DNA from: Chitinophaga polysaccharea | GTDB taxonomy: Bacteria; Bacteroidota; Bacteroidia; Chitinophagales; Chitinophagaceae | Length of the DNA: 64,000 bases | NCBI RefSeq assembly: GCF_007829335.1 | Contig: NZ_VIWO01000001.1 | Span: forward strand, 992,001 to 1,056,000 | Direction of reading: 5' to 3' | Program-made: the position numbers and the translations under genes | Part shown: piece by piece, positions 33,909 to 42,899 of the stretch | How the letters are laid out: every line of letters begins with the position of its first letter | Position numbering within the stretch: position 1 is the stretch's first letter | The notes under the pieces: model-generated | The model's input: only the letters and a program-made list of their open reading frames with translations | Database searches by the model: none | What the model was told of the DNA's origin: nothing

Positions 33909-34502
33909 TTACTTTTTCTTCACCGGTGTATCCGACCATTTGATAGGCAGGCTAACGCTTACCTTGTCCCAGGCAATGATCAGGTTGGCACCCGGATCGC
34001 CTTTTTCAAATGCCATGGTAAAAGCCTCCACAGGAGTATCGAGCGACACTACCGGCAGCGCGGTTCTTACAATATCCTTTTTCTGGTCATATTTAAAGGC
34101 GCCCCATATATCAGTTTCTTTGTTCAGGATGATGGTCCAGGTTTTTTCTGTGGGGATGGCATACAGCGTATACCGGCCTTTGGGAATACCTTTACCGGCA
34201 ATGGTTACAGGGCGGAAAAATTCAATCTCAGTAGCTTCGTTGGCTCCCAAACGCCATATTTTACCATATTCTTCCAGGTTGCCAAAAATTTCCCTGCCCT
34301 TGGTTTGCGGACGGCTGTAAATAACCCTGGCTACCAATGATCCTGGTTCGCCTTTTACTTTTACAACATATGGGTACATTACCGGGTAGTAGGCCATATC
34401 CATAGGGCTGGCATCGAGTGGTGGTAGTTTTTTGTCCTGCGCCATGGCGTTTAGACTAAGTAAGCCTGCTGCAAAGGCAAAAAGGAGAACTTTGTTCATC
34501 AT
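33909..34502 (-). CDS. DUF2911 domain protein, exported
   Basis: 197 residues, signal peptide MMNKVLLFAFAAGLLSLNAMAQ. The body has the DUF2911 pattern: YSRPQTKGREIFGNLEEYGKIWRLGANEATEIEFFRPVTIAGK and GRYTLYAIPTEKTWTIILNKETDIWG. Family function unknown; members are periplasmic and widespread in Bacteroidota. Monocistronic, with promoter box at 34537 and the 26-bp palindrome as terminator. Confidence 0.92.
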   Translation of the reverse strand: MMNKVLLFAFAAGLLSLNAMAQDKKLPPLDASPMDMAYYPVMYPYVVKVKGEPGSLVARVIYSRPQTKGREIFGNLEEYGKIWRLGANEATEIEFFRPVTIAGKGIPKGRYTLYAIPTEKTWTIILNKETDIWGAFKYDQKKDIVRTALPVVSLDTPVEAFTMAFEKGDPGANLIIAWDKVSVSLPIKWSDTPVKKK

Positions 34503-34536
34503 CCTGGAAAGCTTTTTTCTGTAAATGTAATGGGCG

Positions 34537-34544
34537 CAAACCTA
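34537..34544 (-). promoter_or_regulatory. -7 box TAGGTTTG of the DUF2911 gene
   Basis: Exact TAnnTTTG on the minus strand, 34 bases before the start codon. Confidence 0.5.
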
Positions 34545-34593
34545 CCTATTTTTAGGGAATCAGAAAAGAGCGCATCCGCCTTTTAACAAGCTG

Positions 34594-35190
34594 TTAGTGG
34601 TTTTCCATTTGTAACCAGTTTTCTACATGCGCCTGTAAAGCAGGAAAAAATTCTTCATAACACATTTTCAATGCATTATAGTATTCCATGAAAACAGCAA
34701 ATACCATATTCCCATCTGCCTGCAGATACTTTGCCCGCCGTGCTACCCCCCTGATGGCCCGGGAAATTCCATCGGTAGTATGGTAGTTATACAACCAGTT
34801 ATACGTTTGCATATGCTCGAACATCTGGAGAAAAGACGGTGGTAAGATGGGCGCCTGCCGGTTAATTTCACTATAAACATAATGCGCAAACGAATAAAGG
34901 TCATCATTACTGAAACGGCTGGTATCACCAGCCAGGAAATGGTCGTACACGATATCTGTAAACACGCCGCTGTATAGTCCGCAGGATGGCCTGAAAAAGA
35001 GTTTAGCCCTGGCTGTTACCGGGTGTTGATCTGTAAATGTATCAATAGCACGGTGTAACCGGATACCCTGCTGTATATCCGCCGGAAAAGCCGATAAATG
35101 TTTATGACCTTTTACAAAATCAGCGATAAGATTACCGGTAATCAGCCCAGGTTGCCGGAAAGATAGATAAGCGTGAGCCAGGTGGTTCAT
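34594..35190 (-). CDS. acpH: Acyl carrier protein phosphodiesterase (AcpH, DUF479)
   Basis: 198 residues, normal length. MNHLAHAYLSFRQPGLITGNLIADFVKG is the family start, with HRAIDTFTDQHPVTARAKLFFRP and VYDHFLAG supplying His and Asp residues of the HD-type hydrolase site. AcpH removes 4'-phosphopantetheine from ACP. It is monocistronic on the minus strand. Confidence 0.9.
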   Translation of the reverse strand: MNHLAHAYLSFRQPGLITGNLIADFVKGHKHLSAFPADIQQGIRLHRAIDTFTDQHPVTARAKLFFRPSCGLYSGVFTDIVYDHFLAGDTSRFSNDDLYSFAHYVYSEINRQAPILPPSFLQMFEHMQTYNWLYNYHTTDGISRAIRGVARRAKYLQADGNMVFAVFMEYYNALKMCYEEFFPALQAHVENWLQMENH

Positions 35191-35560
35191 AAAAGCAAGG
35201 TACGCATTTATGCCAAATAGGGCGAATTGCGAAGTGGGCTGGACCTCAACGGGTTAGGATTCCTGGTCTTTATTTCCAAAAGTTATTTGTTAATGGAAAA
35301 CTTATCCATTTTAACACTTTCTTAACTCAGCGCCATGCAACATTGGCAAGTTGGCACCAACAGACATGCTATGGCTGGTCTGAATTGCCAGATGTTCACC
35401 ACCGGTCAGGCGGACGTCCATAAGCGGATAGCCCAACTAATCTAGTGCCTCCATCAGTAAAGTATACCTTGACCACTGGCCATTTCCCGGCGTAGCTTTG
35501 ACTCATCAAATCAAAAACATCAAAAACAAAAAATCACTAACAACATAAAATTTTTCCGCC
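35191..35560. other. 370-base gap between acpH and the PepSY-like gene
   Basis: Divergent promoter region. Apart from the promoter at 35469-35500 for the PepSY-like gene I see no gene, repeat or strong hairpin. No acpH promoter box of the TAnnTTTG type is visible. Confidence 0.5.
35469..35500 (+). promoter_or_regulatory. Complete TTG/TAGCTTTG promoter of the PepSY-like gene
   Basis: TTG at 35469 and TAGCTTTG at 35493-35500, 21 bases apart, fit both halves of the Bacteroidota promoter. The leader to ATG 35561 would be about 55 bases. Confidence 0.6.
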
Positions 35561-36013
35561 ATGAAAAAGATTATCCTCCTCGTTGGTGCCGCCCTGTTAC
35601 TGAGTGCAAATGTACTTTTGGCCGCACCTTATGAAACAACTGTTAATAATAAGATTAACAGCGCATTTAATGAAGCATTTACCGGCGCCACCGATGTAAA
35701 ATGGTACACCGAAGATAACAGGACATATACCGCGAAATTTACGTTGAGTAATACCAAAGTAACTGCCTTCTATAAAGAAGATGGCTCCCTGGTGGCTACC
35801 TCCCGCTATCTGCAGGCCGACCAGCTGCCGCTGAAAGTATCTGCCCGGTTAAACAAAAAGTTCCCCGGCAACAGCATCTATTGCGTAGTAGAATATACCG
35901 CAGAAGATAGCGTGGTTTACTTTGTTACCCTGGAAAGCAGCGATACCTGGACTGTCGTTAAAACTGACCCGGACGCCAATTTCAAAATACAAAGCCGCCT
36001 GAAAAAAGCTTAG
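35561..36013 (+). CDS. PepSY-like exported protein
   Basis: 150 residues with a signal peptide (MKKIILLVGAALLLSANVLLAA, cut near 22). The mature part begins with NNKINSAFNEAFTGATDVKWYTEDN and contains repeated FxxxFpgat-VkW/Y-type beta-alpha segments, as in PepSY-like (DUF2874-type) periplasmic proteins. Function unknown. Terminator at 36035. Confidence 0.85.
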   Translation: MKKIILLVGAALLLSANVLLAAPYETTVNNKINSAFNEAFTGATDVKWYTEDNRTYTAKFTLSNTKVTAFYKEDGSLVATSRYLQADQLPLKVSARLNKKFPGNSIYCVVEYTAEDSVVYFVTLESSDTWTVVKTDPDANFKIQSRLKKA

Positions 36014-36034
36014 TTTTAGTAGTGTTAAAAATAC

Positions 36035-36062
36035 AGGGCTCGTCGCTTTTGCGATGGGCTCT
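36035..36062 (+). terminator. Intrinsic terminator after the PepSY-like gene
   Basis: GGGCTCGTCGC pairs with GCGATGGGCTC (several G-T pairs) around a TTTT loop, followed by TTTTG. Confidence 0.6.
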
Positions 36063-36112
36063 TTTGTTTATACACAGTACCCATCCCCTTCAAAAATTAT
36101 CTTAACTTTGCC

Positions 36113-36120
36113 CCCTGTTA
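36113..36120 (+). promoter_or_regulatory. -7 box TAACTTTG of the deoxyhypusine-synthase-like gene
   Basis: Exact TAnnTTTG match, 22 bases before ATG 36143 (43 before ATG 36164). Confidence 0.5.
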
Positions 36121-36142
36121 AGGCTTATTAGCCAGACTGCTA

Positions 36143-37138
36143 ATGTATAAACGATTAAATGACATGAACAAGGGACCCGTTTCTCAATTTATCCAGCACC
36201 ATTACCGCCACTTTAATGCCGCTGCATTGGTGGATGCTGCCAAAGGATATGAAACACATTTACTGGAAGGTGGTAAAATGATGGTGACATTGGCCGGTGC
36301 CATGAGTACGGCTGAACTGGGCATTTCTTTCGCTGAAATGATCCGTCAGGGTAAAGTAGATATCATCTCCTGCACCGGTGCAAACCTGGAAGAAGATATC
36401 ATGAACCTGGTAGCACATACACACTATAAAAGAGTTCCCAACTACCGCGACCTGAGTCCACAGGAAGAATGGGACCTGCTGGAACAAGGCTTTAACCGCG
36501 TTACCGATACCTGTATCCCGGAAGAAGAAGCTTTCCGCCGCATCCAGAAACATATCTATAAAATCTGGAAAGAAGCAGAAGAGAAAGGCGAACGTTACTT
36601 CCCGCACGAATTTATGTACAAGCTGCTGCTGAGCGGCGTAATGAAAGAACATTACGAAATCGATCCTAAGAATAGCTGGATGATTGCCGCTGCAGAAAGA
36701 AATATTCCGATCATCGTTCCGGGATGGGAAGACAGCACCATGGGTAACATCTTTGCTTCTTACTGCATCAAGGGCGATCTGAAAACGTCTACCATGAAGA
36801 GCGGTATCGAATACATGATTTTCCTGTCTGAGTGGTACCGCGCTAATTCCGCCGGTAAAGGTGTGGGTTTCTTCCAGATTGGTGGTGGTATTGCGGGTGA
36901 TTTCCCGATTTGCGTAGTACCTATGATGTACCAGGACCTGGAATGGACGGATGTTCCTTTCTGGAGCTATTTCTGCCAGATTTCTGACTCTACTACCTCT
37001 TACGGTTCTTACTCTGGTGCCGTGCCTAACGAGAAAATTACCTGGGGTAAACTCGATATCCACACACCTAAGTTTATCGTAGAATCAGATGCTACCATCG
37101 TAGCGCCGCTGATATTTGCCTATATCCTGGGTTGGTAA
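36143..37138 (+). CDS. Deoxyhypusine synthase-like enzyme (probable homospermidine synthase)
   Basis: 331 residues; ATG 36164 is an alternative start. The DHS fold is clear: GGKMMVTLAGAMSTAELGISFAEMIRQGKVDIISCTGANLEED (NAD site), IPIIVPGWEDSTMGNIFASYC, FFQIGGGIAGDFPICVVP, and the active-site Lys in EKITWGKLD near residue 307, equivalent to Lys329 of the human enzyme. Bacteria have no eIF5A to hypusinate, and bacterial DHS-like proteins are thought to make homospermidine or related polyamines. The Lys supports real spermidine-type chemistry. Monocistronic, terminator at 37162. Confidence 0.9.
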   Translation: MYKRLNDMNKGPVSQFIQHHYRHFNAAALVDAAKGYETHLLEGGKMMVTLAGAMSTAELGISFAEMIRQGKVDIISCTGANLEEDIMNLVAHTHYKRVPNYRDLSPQEEWDLLEQGFNRVTDTCIPEEEAFRRIQKHIYKIWKEAEEKGERYFPHEFMYKLLLSGVMKEHYEIDPKNSWMIAAAERNIPIIVPGWEDSTMGNIFASYCIKGDLKTSTMKSGIEYMIFLSEWYRANSAGKGVGFFQIGGGIAGDFPICVVPMMYQDLEWTDVPFWSYFCQISDSTTSYGSYSGAVPNEKITWGKLDIHTPKFIVESDATIVAPLIFAYILGW

Positions 37139-37161
37139 TCCGGGTGATGATAAAGTTGCAT

Positions 37162-37193
37162 GCAGCGGGAAGTTTATTCCCGCTGCTTTTTTT
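37162..37193 (+). terminator. Intrinsic terminator after the deoxyhypusine-synthase-like gene
   Basis: GCAGCGGGAA/TTCCCGCTGC with a five-base loop, then seven T. It lies between convergent genes. Confidence 0.85.
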
Positions 37194-38316
37194 ATATAAA
37201 AAGATCTCCTGCAATACCGTCTGCAAATAACCTTCCTGCCTTGGTTAACCTCAGCGCATCGCCTACCCGTTCCATACGGCCCATCCTGATAAAGGATTGA
37301 CTATTGGCAATTAATTGATTGACCAGGTCGGCACCGAATTTTTCGGCCACCCACTCCAGTTGGCAGCCGGCAGAAGTGCGCAGGGCCGTCATAATGTACT
37401 CGTTGAATTGCATGGAAGTGGTGAGCGATTCCATTTCAAAAGGCACTTTACCAGTAGTAATGCTTTTTATATACTGGGCATTGTTTGCGATGTTCCATTG
37501 CCGGGATATGCCATTGAAAGAATGGGCTGATGGTCCCAATCCCAGGTAGGATTTCCCCTGCCAGTAGCTGCTGTTGTGCCGGGAATGCCATCCGGGTAAG
37601 GCAAAATTGGAAATTTCATAATGTTCATACCCTGCTGCTTCCAGCCATTGCATTAGCATTTCAAAGTGACGGGCCGCTTTATCCGGGTCGGTGGGCGCCA
37701 TTTTTTTCTTTTTGATAAAGTGGCCCAGGGCGGTTCCCGGTTCTACGGTGAGTGCATAACAGGATAAGTGGGGAATACCCAGGGCAATGGCCTGTTGTAC
37801 GTTTTGTTCCCAATCCTCATCGCTGAGGGTTGGTCCGCCATAAATAAGGTCAATGGTAAGGTTCTCAAACCCTTTTTCCCGCGCCAGCTGTATGCAATTC
37901 AGCGCCTGTTGGCTGTTGTGAGCCCGGTTCATCCACACCAGGTCGGCTTCGTGGAAAGATTGTATGCCTATACTGAGCCGATTAATCCCTATCTCCTTCA
38001 GCATGACCAGCTTATCGGCGGTAAGATCGTCGGGGTTAGCCTCCAGCGTTATTTCTGCATCGGCAGCTACGGAGAAGGTGGCGCGCAGTTTTGTCAGCAG
38101 CCCGTGTAACTCACCGGCATCCAGTAAGCTGGGAGTGCCGCCGCCAAAGTAAATGGTGTGTACGGGCTCCTGGCCCAGGTAGTCTTTTTGCAGGGTGATT
38201 TCCTCCAGCAAACTATTTACCATGGCCTCCTTCCCTGCCAGGGAGGTGGAAAAATGGAAGTTGCAGTAGTAGCAAGCCCGTTTACAAAAAGGTATATGTA
38301 AATAAATTCCCGACAT
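37192..38316 (-). CDS. hemW: HemW, radical SAM heme chaperone
   Basis: 374 residues from ATG 38316, which gives the canonical start MSGIYLHIPFCKRACYYCNFHF; the frame extends 11 codons upstream. The radical SAM cysteines are in CKRACYYC (CxxxCxxC), followed by IYFGGGTPSLL and LEANPDDL, RLSIGIQSF. Once called coproporphyrinogen III oxidase-like; now known to deliver heme. The real HemN has the further CNFH-type Cys in another setting, so HemW is the better call. Transcribed opposite to the DUF4271 gene. Confidence 0.92.
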   Translation of the reverse strand: MSGIYLHIPFCKRACYYCNFHFSTSLAGKEAMVNSLLEEITLQKDYLGQEPVHTIYFGGGTPSLLDAGELHGLLTKLRATFSVAADAEITLEANPDDLTADKLVMLKEIGINRLSIGIQSFHEADLVWMNRAHNSQQALNCIQLAREKGFENLTIDLIYGGPTLSDEDWEQNVQQAIALGIPHLSCYALTVEPGTALGHFIKKKKMAPTDPDKAARHFEMLMQWLEAAGYEHYEISNFALPGWHSRHNSSYWQGKSYLGLGPSAHSFNGISRQWNIANNAQYIKSITTGKVPFEMESLTTSMQFNEYIMTALRTSAGCQLEWVAEKFGADLVNQLIANSQSFIRMGRMERVGDALRLTKAGRLFADGIAGDLFI

Positions 38317-38372
38317 GTACGTTTTAATGGTCCGCCATTGCCGTTTCACGGGTCAACTATGGACTATTTTAA

Positions 38373-38380
38373 TATCTTTG
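38373..38380 (+). promoter_or_regulatory. -7 box TATCTTTG ahead of the DUF4271 gene
   Basis: Exact TAnnTTTG match; predicted leader of about 105 bases before the TTG start at 38490. Confidence 0.5.
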
Positions 38381-38489
38381 CAGCGACAAAATTACGTTTC
38401 AGTTTTGTTTTGTGAACAGGACAGTGTTAATTGCCGTTGAATCTTCCGGGAGAACGGAACGTTATTGTTGAAAAACCGATTTAAAGTCA

Positions 38490-39584
38490 TTGCAAAATAT
38501 TTTCCTGGTGCGAAACTGGTTATTGCTGCTATTCATTTTCAGTTATTTGCCGATACTGGCACAAACAACAGATTCCGCTGCTGTAAAGCCGGTAGTAAAG
38601 AAAAAGCCAGTGGTAAGCCATACGGCGGGAGATTCTTCACGTCCGAAACCACGTACAGCACCGCTGAAAAGAGATGCTGCACAAGTGGTGAAGAAAGATA
38701 GTACCCGGGCGGCTTTGCCGGTGGTGGGGTATCAGAAAAAAGATTCCACCCGTTTATCCGCCGATACGGCAGGGCATAAAACCGATAGCGTGGCGGTGGC
38801 TGCTGTACCCAGGGTAAAGCCGGTATCCGACTATGATCGTTATATGAAACAGCTGGCACAGGAAAATATCTTCCTGAAGCCCGGTAAGCCAAGATTTGCA
38901 GATACTAATCCATTGCGTCCTTACCGCAATATGGACTGGCTGATTTACCTGATGGCAGGCATTCTGCTGATACTGAGTATTGTGCGGCTGGCCTATCGGA
39001 AATATTTTTCCGATCTTTTCCGGGCTTTTCTGAATCCTACGTTGAGCCAGCGCCAATTAAAAGACCAGCTGTCACAGTCGCCGTTTCCCAATTTCCTGCT
39101 GAATATATTTTTTGCCATCGTGCTGGGAGTGTACTTCTACCTGGTACTATACCGGCAACAGGTATTTCCGCAGGCCCAGCCCTGGCTGTTGATTCCAGCC
39201 CTGGTTTTGTTGGTGGCGGTGGTGTATGGGTTTAAATACATCATGCTGCGATTTTGTGGTTGGTTATTTGGCAATAGTGAGCTGGCGGATGCTTACATTT
39301 TCATTTTATACCTGATTAATAAGATCCTGGGAGTGTTGCTGGTACCCTTTTTAGTGATAATTGCATTCTGTAAGCCGGAAATAGCCCGTACTTTCCTTTA
39401 TATATCGTTATTCTTTATAGTATTACTGGTTATATACAGGTATATTAGATCTTATTCATTGGTTAGGCAGTACCTATCCTTCAGTAAATTGCATTTTTTT
39501 CTTTACCTTTGCACATTCGAAGTAGCACCCGTTTTAATATTAACCAAGGTGCTGCAGAATATCTGGTTAACTGGTAATCCCTGA
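38490..39584 (+). CDS. DUF4271 membrane protein
   Basis: 364 residues from TTG 38490; a stop at 38469 and the absence of ATG leave TTG as the best start. Signal peptide-like N-terminus (FLVRNWLLLLFIFSYLPILAQ), a basic Ser/Thr/Pro-rich linker, and six to seven helices in the C-terminal 230 residues (MDWLIYLMAGILLILSIVRLAYRKYFSDLFRAFLNPTL...). DUF4271 is a Bacteroidota-specific family without a known function. It precedes hemD by 35 bases; the two genes are regularly adjacent in this phylum. Confidence 0.88.
   Translation: MQNIFLVRNWLLLLFIFSYLPILAQTTDSAAVKPVVKKKPVVSHTAGDSSRPKPRTAPLKRDAAQVVKKDSTRAALPVVGYQKKDSTRLSADTAGHKTDSVAVAAVPRVKPVSDYDRYMKQLAQENIFLKPGKPRFADTNPLRPYRNMDWLIYLMAGILLILSIVRLAYRKYFSDLFRAFLNPTLSQRQLKDQLSQSPFPNFLLNIFFAIVLGVYFYLVLYRQQVFPQAQPWLLIPALVLLVAVVYGFKYIMLRFCGWLFGNSELADAYIFILYLINKILGVLLVPFLVIIAFCKPEIARTFLYISLFFIVLLVIYRYIRSYSLVRQYLSFSKLHFFLYLCTFEVAPVLILTKVLQNIWLTGNP
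39504..39511 (+). promoter_or_regulatory. -7 box TACCTTTG inside the DUF4271 gene, ahead of hemD
   Basis: Exact TAnnTTTG match 109 bases before hemD, within the coding end of the upstream gene. A second promoter for hemD is plausible but unproven. Confidence 0.4.
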
Positions 39585-39619
39585 TTATCGCCTATTGTTA
39601 ACACAAGAGCAAAAAACGT

Positions 39620-40414
39620 ATGATAAAAGGCGGGCCAAAAAAAGATTTGCAAGGTAAACAAATTCAGTCAATCCTAATTTCTCAACCTAAGCCTGAAACT
39701 GAAAAGTCACCCTACTTTGATCTGGCCAAGAAGTTCAATGTTAAGTTGGATTTTTTCCCATTCATTAGGGTGGAAGGTTTGCCAGCGAAGGAGTTCAGAA
39801 AACAGAAAATCGACATTCTTAGCTATACGGCAGTGATTTTCACGAGTCGTAATTCGGTTGACCACTTTTTCCGTATCTGTGAAGAAATGAAGATTAAAGT
39901 GTCGCAGGACTGCAAGTACTTTTGTATTACAGAAGCTGTAGCGTTGTATCTGCAGAAATTCATTCTTTATCGTAAACGGAAGGTATTTTATGGCGCGGAT
40001 GGCTCAACGAAAGGGGTACTGGAAGTAATGAACAAGCACCGTGACAACGAGAAATTCCTTTTCCCCAGTTCCGACAGTCAGAAGAAGGATATTGAAGAAT
40101 GGTTGAAAGCCAATAAGTGTGAATATGCCACGGCTACCCTTTACAAAACAGTGTCTACAGATGTAAAGGAAGTACTGGCCGCCACTGCTTACGATATGAT
40201 CGTGTTTTTCAGCCCTTCTGGTGTAAAATCACTCTTCGAAAATATGCCGGAGTTTGAGCAGAACGGTACCCATATCGGGGCCTTTGGTCCTACTACCTCC
40301 GCAGCCGTAGAAGAAGCAGGATTAAGGCTGGATGTAAAAGCACCGCTCCCACAGGCGCCTTCTATGGCAGCCGCATTGGAACAGTATCTGACCACATTGG
40401 CAGCAAAGAAGTAA
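39620..40414 (+). CDS. hemD: Uroporphyrinogen-III synthase (HemD-like)
   Basis: 264 residues, a two-lobed HemD fold: KQIQSILISQPKPE...PYFDLAKKF at the start, IDILSYTAVIFTSRNSVDHFFRI, then EKFLFPSSDSQKKDIEEWL, TATLYKTVS and MIVFFSPSGVKSLFENMPEF, IGAFGPTTSAAVEEAGL. HemD closes the linear hydroxymethylbilane with inversion of ring D. Sequence identity in the family is always low, and the assignment relies on this motif order. A perfect terminator follows at 40440. Confidence 0.9.
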   Translation: MIKGGPKKDLQGKQIQSILISQPKPETEKSPYFDLAKKFNVKLDFFPFIRVEGLPAKEFRKQKIDILSYTAVIFTSRNSVDHFFRICEEMKIKVSQDCKYFCITEAVALYLQKFILYRKRKVFYGADGSTKGVLEVMNKHRDNEKFLFPSSDSQKKDIEEWLKANKCEYATATLYKTVSTDVKEVLAATAYDMIVFFSPSGVKSLFENMPEFEQNGTHIGAFGPTTSAAVEEAGLRLDVKAPLPQAPSMAAALEQYLTTLAAKK

Positions 40415-40439
40415 ACAGTTTCTGTCTATAGAAATTCAT

Positions 40440-40470
40440 CAGGGATGGCATATGCCATCCCTGTTTTTTT
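40440..40470 (+). terminator. Perfect intrinsic terminator after hemD
   Basis: CAGGGATGGCA/TGCCATCCCTG with an AT centre (40440-40463), then seven T. Confidence 0.9.
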
Positions 40471-40582
40471 ACTGCGATATTTTCTCAGCAGAACAGGCCG
40501 AAAAATATTTCTTTATAATCATGAAAAAATAAATTTCTTTGTAGCGGAATATTTTATCAATCATTATTGCTTAGCGGAATCC

Positions 40583-42628
40583 ATGAACAAGCTGATCAGT
40601 GAATCAAGCCCTTACTTGCTCCAACATGCACATAATCCTGTAAACTGGTATCCCTGGGGAGAAGAAGCCCTGGAACGTGCTTTACGGGAAGATAAACCGA
40701 TACTGGTTAGTATTGGTTATGCTGCCTGTCACTGGTGTCATGTAATGGAGCGGGAAAGTTTTGAGAATGAAGCCACTGCAGCTATCATGAACGAGCATTT
40801 CATCAATATAAAGATCGACCGGGAGGAAAGGCCCGACCTGGATCACATTTATATGGATGCCGTGCAGGCCATGACCGGCGCCGGAGGCTGGCCACTCAAT
40901 GTTTTTCTGACACCAGAAAAAAAACCTTTTTACGGAGGCACTTATTTCCCTCCTGTGAAGGCCTATAACCGGCCTTCCTGGACGGATGTGCTCCTGTCAC
41001 TGCATGACGCGTTTGTAAATAAACGTGCGGATATTGAAAGCCAGGCCGATAATCTGGTACAGCATATTCACCAATCAGCCCAATTTGGCCTGCCATCCTC
41101 GCTGGATGTGCATATCCCACGGGAAGAACTATTTACTAAATCCCAATGCGATACCATTTGTGAAAATATACTACGGCAATCTGATACTACCTGGGGCGGT
41201 TTTGGGCGGGCGCCCAAATTCCCGCAAACCTTTACGATAGGGTACCTGCTGCGGTATCACCACACCTGGGAGCACCCGGCAGCATTGCAACAGGCCTTGT
41301 TGTCGCTGGATAAGATGTTGCAGGGAGGCCTGTACGATCAGCTCGGAGGTGGCTTTGCCCGTTATTCTACTGATGAGAGATGGCTGGCGCCCCATTTCGA
41401 GAAGATGCTGTACGACAATGCACTGTTACTCGATGTGCTTTGTGATGCTTACCAGTTAACCCGCAATGAAATATATGCCCAAACCATCCAGGATACCATG
41501 GGCTTTATTACCCGGGAGATGACGGCTCCGGAAGGTGGCTTTTATGCTGCGCTGGATGCCGATTCCGAAGGCGTGGAGGGCAAGTTTTATGTTTGGAGTA
41601 AAGCCGAAATTCATCATGTGCTGGGGGAGCAGGCAAAGGTGTTTTGCGACTACTACGACATAACAGACGAGGGAAATTGGGAAGAAAAGAACATTTTATG
41701 GGTACGGCAGCCATTGGCGTCATTTGCTGCGGCGAATGGCTATGACGCGCCTGTCCTGGCGGCCATGCTGAAAGGTTGCCGGGAAAAACTGCTGGCAGTG
41801 AGGGCCAACCGGGTAAGACCTGGCCTGGACGACAAGATACTCCTGGGATGGAATGCCATGATGGTACATGCCTGTTGTAAAGCATACACAGCACTGGGAG
41901 TTGAAGAATACCGGGAGATGGCAGTACGGAATATGGACTTTTGTTTATCCAGTTTCCGTGAAACGGCTTCCGGGCAGGCCTTTTTGCATACCTGGAAGAA
42001 CAACGAGGCAAAATATCCCGCTTTCCTCGACGACTATGCCTGCCTGATACGGGCATTGATAGCCCTGCAAGAAATAACCGGGGAGCTAAATTACCTCTAC
42101 GAGGCACGGGATATCACCGAATTTGTAATCAGGCACTTCAGCGATGAAGCCGGTCACTTCTTTTACTATACCATTGCCGGCCAAAACGATGTGATTGTGC
42201 GTAAAAAGGAGATATACGATGGGGCGGTACCCAGCGGAAATGCGATTATGATGCAGAACCTTTGGTATCTTTCCGTTGTTTTTGATAAACGGCCGTGGGC
42301 CGACCGCTGTGTTGCCGCAGTTTCCGGGCTGGCGCAAACGGTGGTACGCTATCCCACCTCTTTTGGTGTATGGGCCAGCCAGCTATTACAGTTTGTGAAA
42401 GGTACCCCTGAACTGGCGATTGTGGGCAAAGATTTTAAAGAAAGGATGAAAGAAGCCGGAAAATGGTTTATCCCGTACCGGATTTTGATAGGAGCAGAAA
42501 AAAATATTCCGGAGATGCCACTTTTAACCGATCGGCTAAAGGAAAATGAAACTTTAGTGTATTTATGTAAAGATTATCATTGCATTAAGCCGGTTAGTTA
42601 TATACAAGAAATTATTAATTTAATATAA
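40583..42628 (+). CDS. DUF255 thioredoxin-domain protein (YyaL/SPATA20 family)
   Basis: 681 residues from ATG 40583. The frame runs back to 40445 but those codons lie in the hemD terminator. The thioredoxin-like N-terminus is diagnostic: [50 protein letters not shown] (CHWC redox motif) and [21 protein letters not shown], then an (alpha/alpha)6 barrel ([31 protein letters not shown]). Function unknown; a cellobiose epimerase-like barrel has been noted in the family. Monocistronic. Confidence 0.93.
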   Translation: MNKLISESSPYLLQHAHNPVNWYPWGEEALERALREDKPILVSIGYAACHWCHVMERESFENEATAAIMNEHFINIKIDREERPDLDHIYMDAVQAMTGAGGWPLNVFLTPEKKPFYGGTYFPPVKAYNRPSWTDVLLSLHDAFVNKRADIESQADNLVQHIHQSAQFGLPSSLDVHIPREELFTKSQCDTICENILRQSDTTWGGFGRAPKFPQTFTIGYLLRYHHTWEHPAALQQALLSLDKMLQGGLYDQLGGGFARYSTDERWLAPHFEKMLYDNALLLDVLCDAYQLTRNEIYAQTIQDTMGFITREMTAPEGGFYAALDADSEGVEGKFYVWSKAEIHHVLGEQAKVFCDYYDITDEGNWEEKNILWVRQPLASFAAANGYDAPVLAAMLKGCREKLLAVRANRVRPGLDDKILLGWNAMMVHACCKAYTALGVEEYREMAVRNMDFCLSSFRETASGQAFLHTWKNNEAKYPAFLDDYACLIRALIALQEITGELNYLYEARDITEFVIRHFSDEAGHFFYYTIAGQNDVIVRKKEIYDGAVPSGNAIMMQNLWYLSVVFDKRPWADRCVAAVSGLAQTVVRYPTSFGVWASQLLQFVKGTPELAIVGKDFKERMKEAGKWFIPYRILIGAEKNIPEMPLLTDRLKENETLVYLCKDYHCIKPVSYIQEIINLI

Positions 42629-42791
42629 TAATTATGTAACTTGCCCCCTGTAAGGGAGAGGCTTGATTCAATAAATGTTATTACGTTTATATAATAAAAT
42701 GTTAAAAGCAACGTTTAAACTAGTTACAGAATGGTTCTGAGTGGAATTGAAAAAGTTGGATAAAAAGTCACTACGGATTAAAATTAATTAT

Positions 42792-42799
42792 TACATTTG
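42792..42799 (+). promoter_or_regulatory. -7 box TACATTTG ahead of gldK
   Basis: Exact TAnnTTTG match about 100 bases before gldK; no clear -33 TTG. Likely promoter of the gldKLMN operon. Confidence 0.45.
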
Positions 42800-42899
42800 C
42801 TATCTTTCATATAAACAAAAGCGGGTGAAATATGAGAAATGTGTTCCCTTGTATACAGGCAAATCGCACCAGGCTGGTTAATAGAAAAAACATATTCTG

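Noticed and set aside
36260..37063. 267-codon minus-strand frame
   Set aside because: Antisense shadow of the deoxyhypusine-synthase-like gene; composition rich in His/Phe as expected of a mirrored frame.
40445..40582. Upstream extension of the DUF255 protein
   Set aside because: Runs through the hemD terminator; the family begins at [14 protein letters not shown] (40583).
41508..42107. 199-codon minus-strand frame
   Set aside because: Antisense to the DUF255 gene, Pro/Arg-rich shadow.
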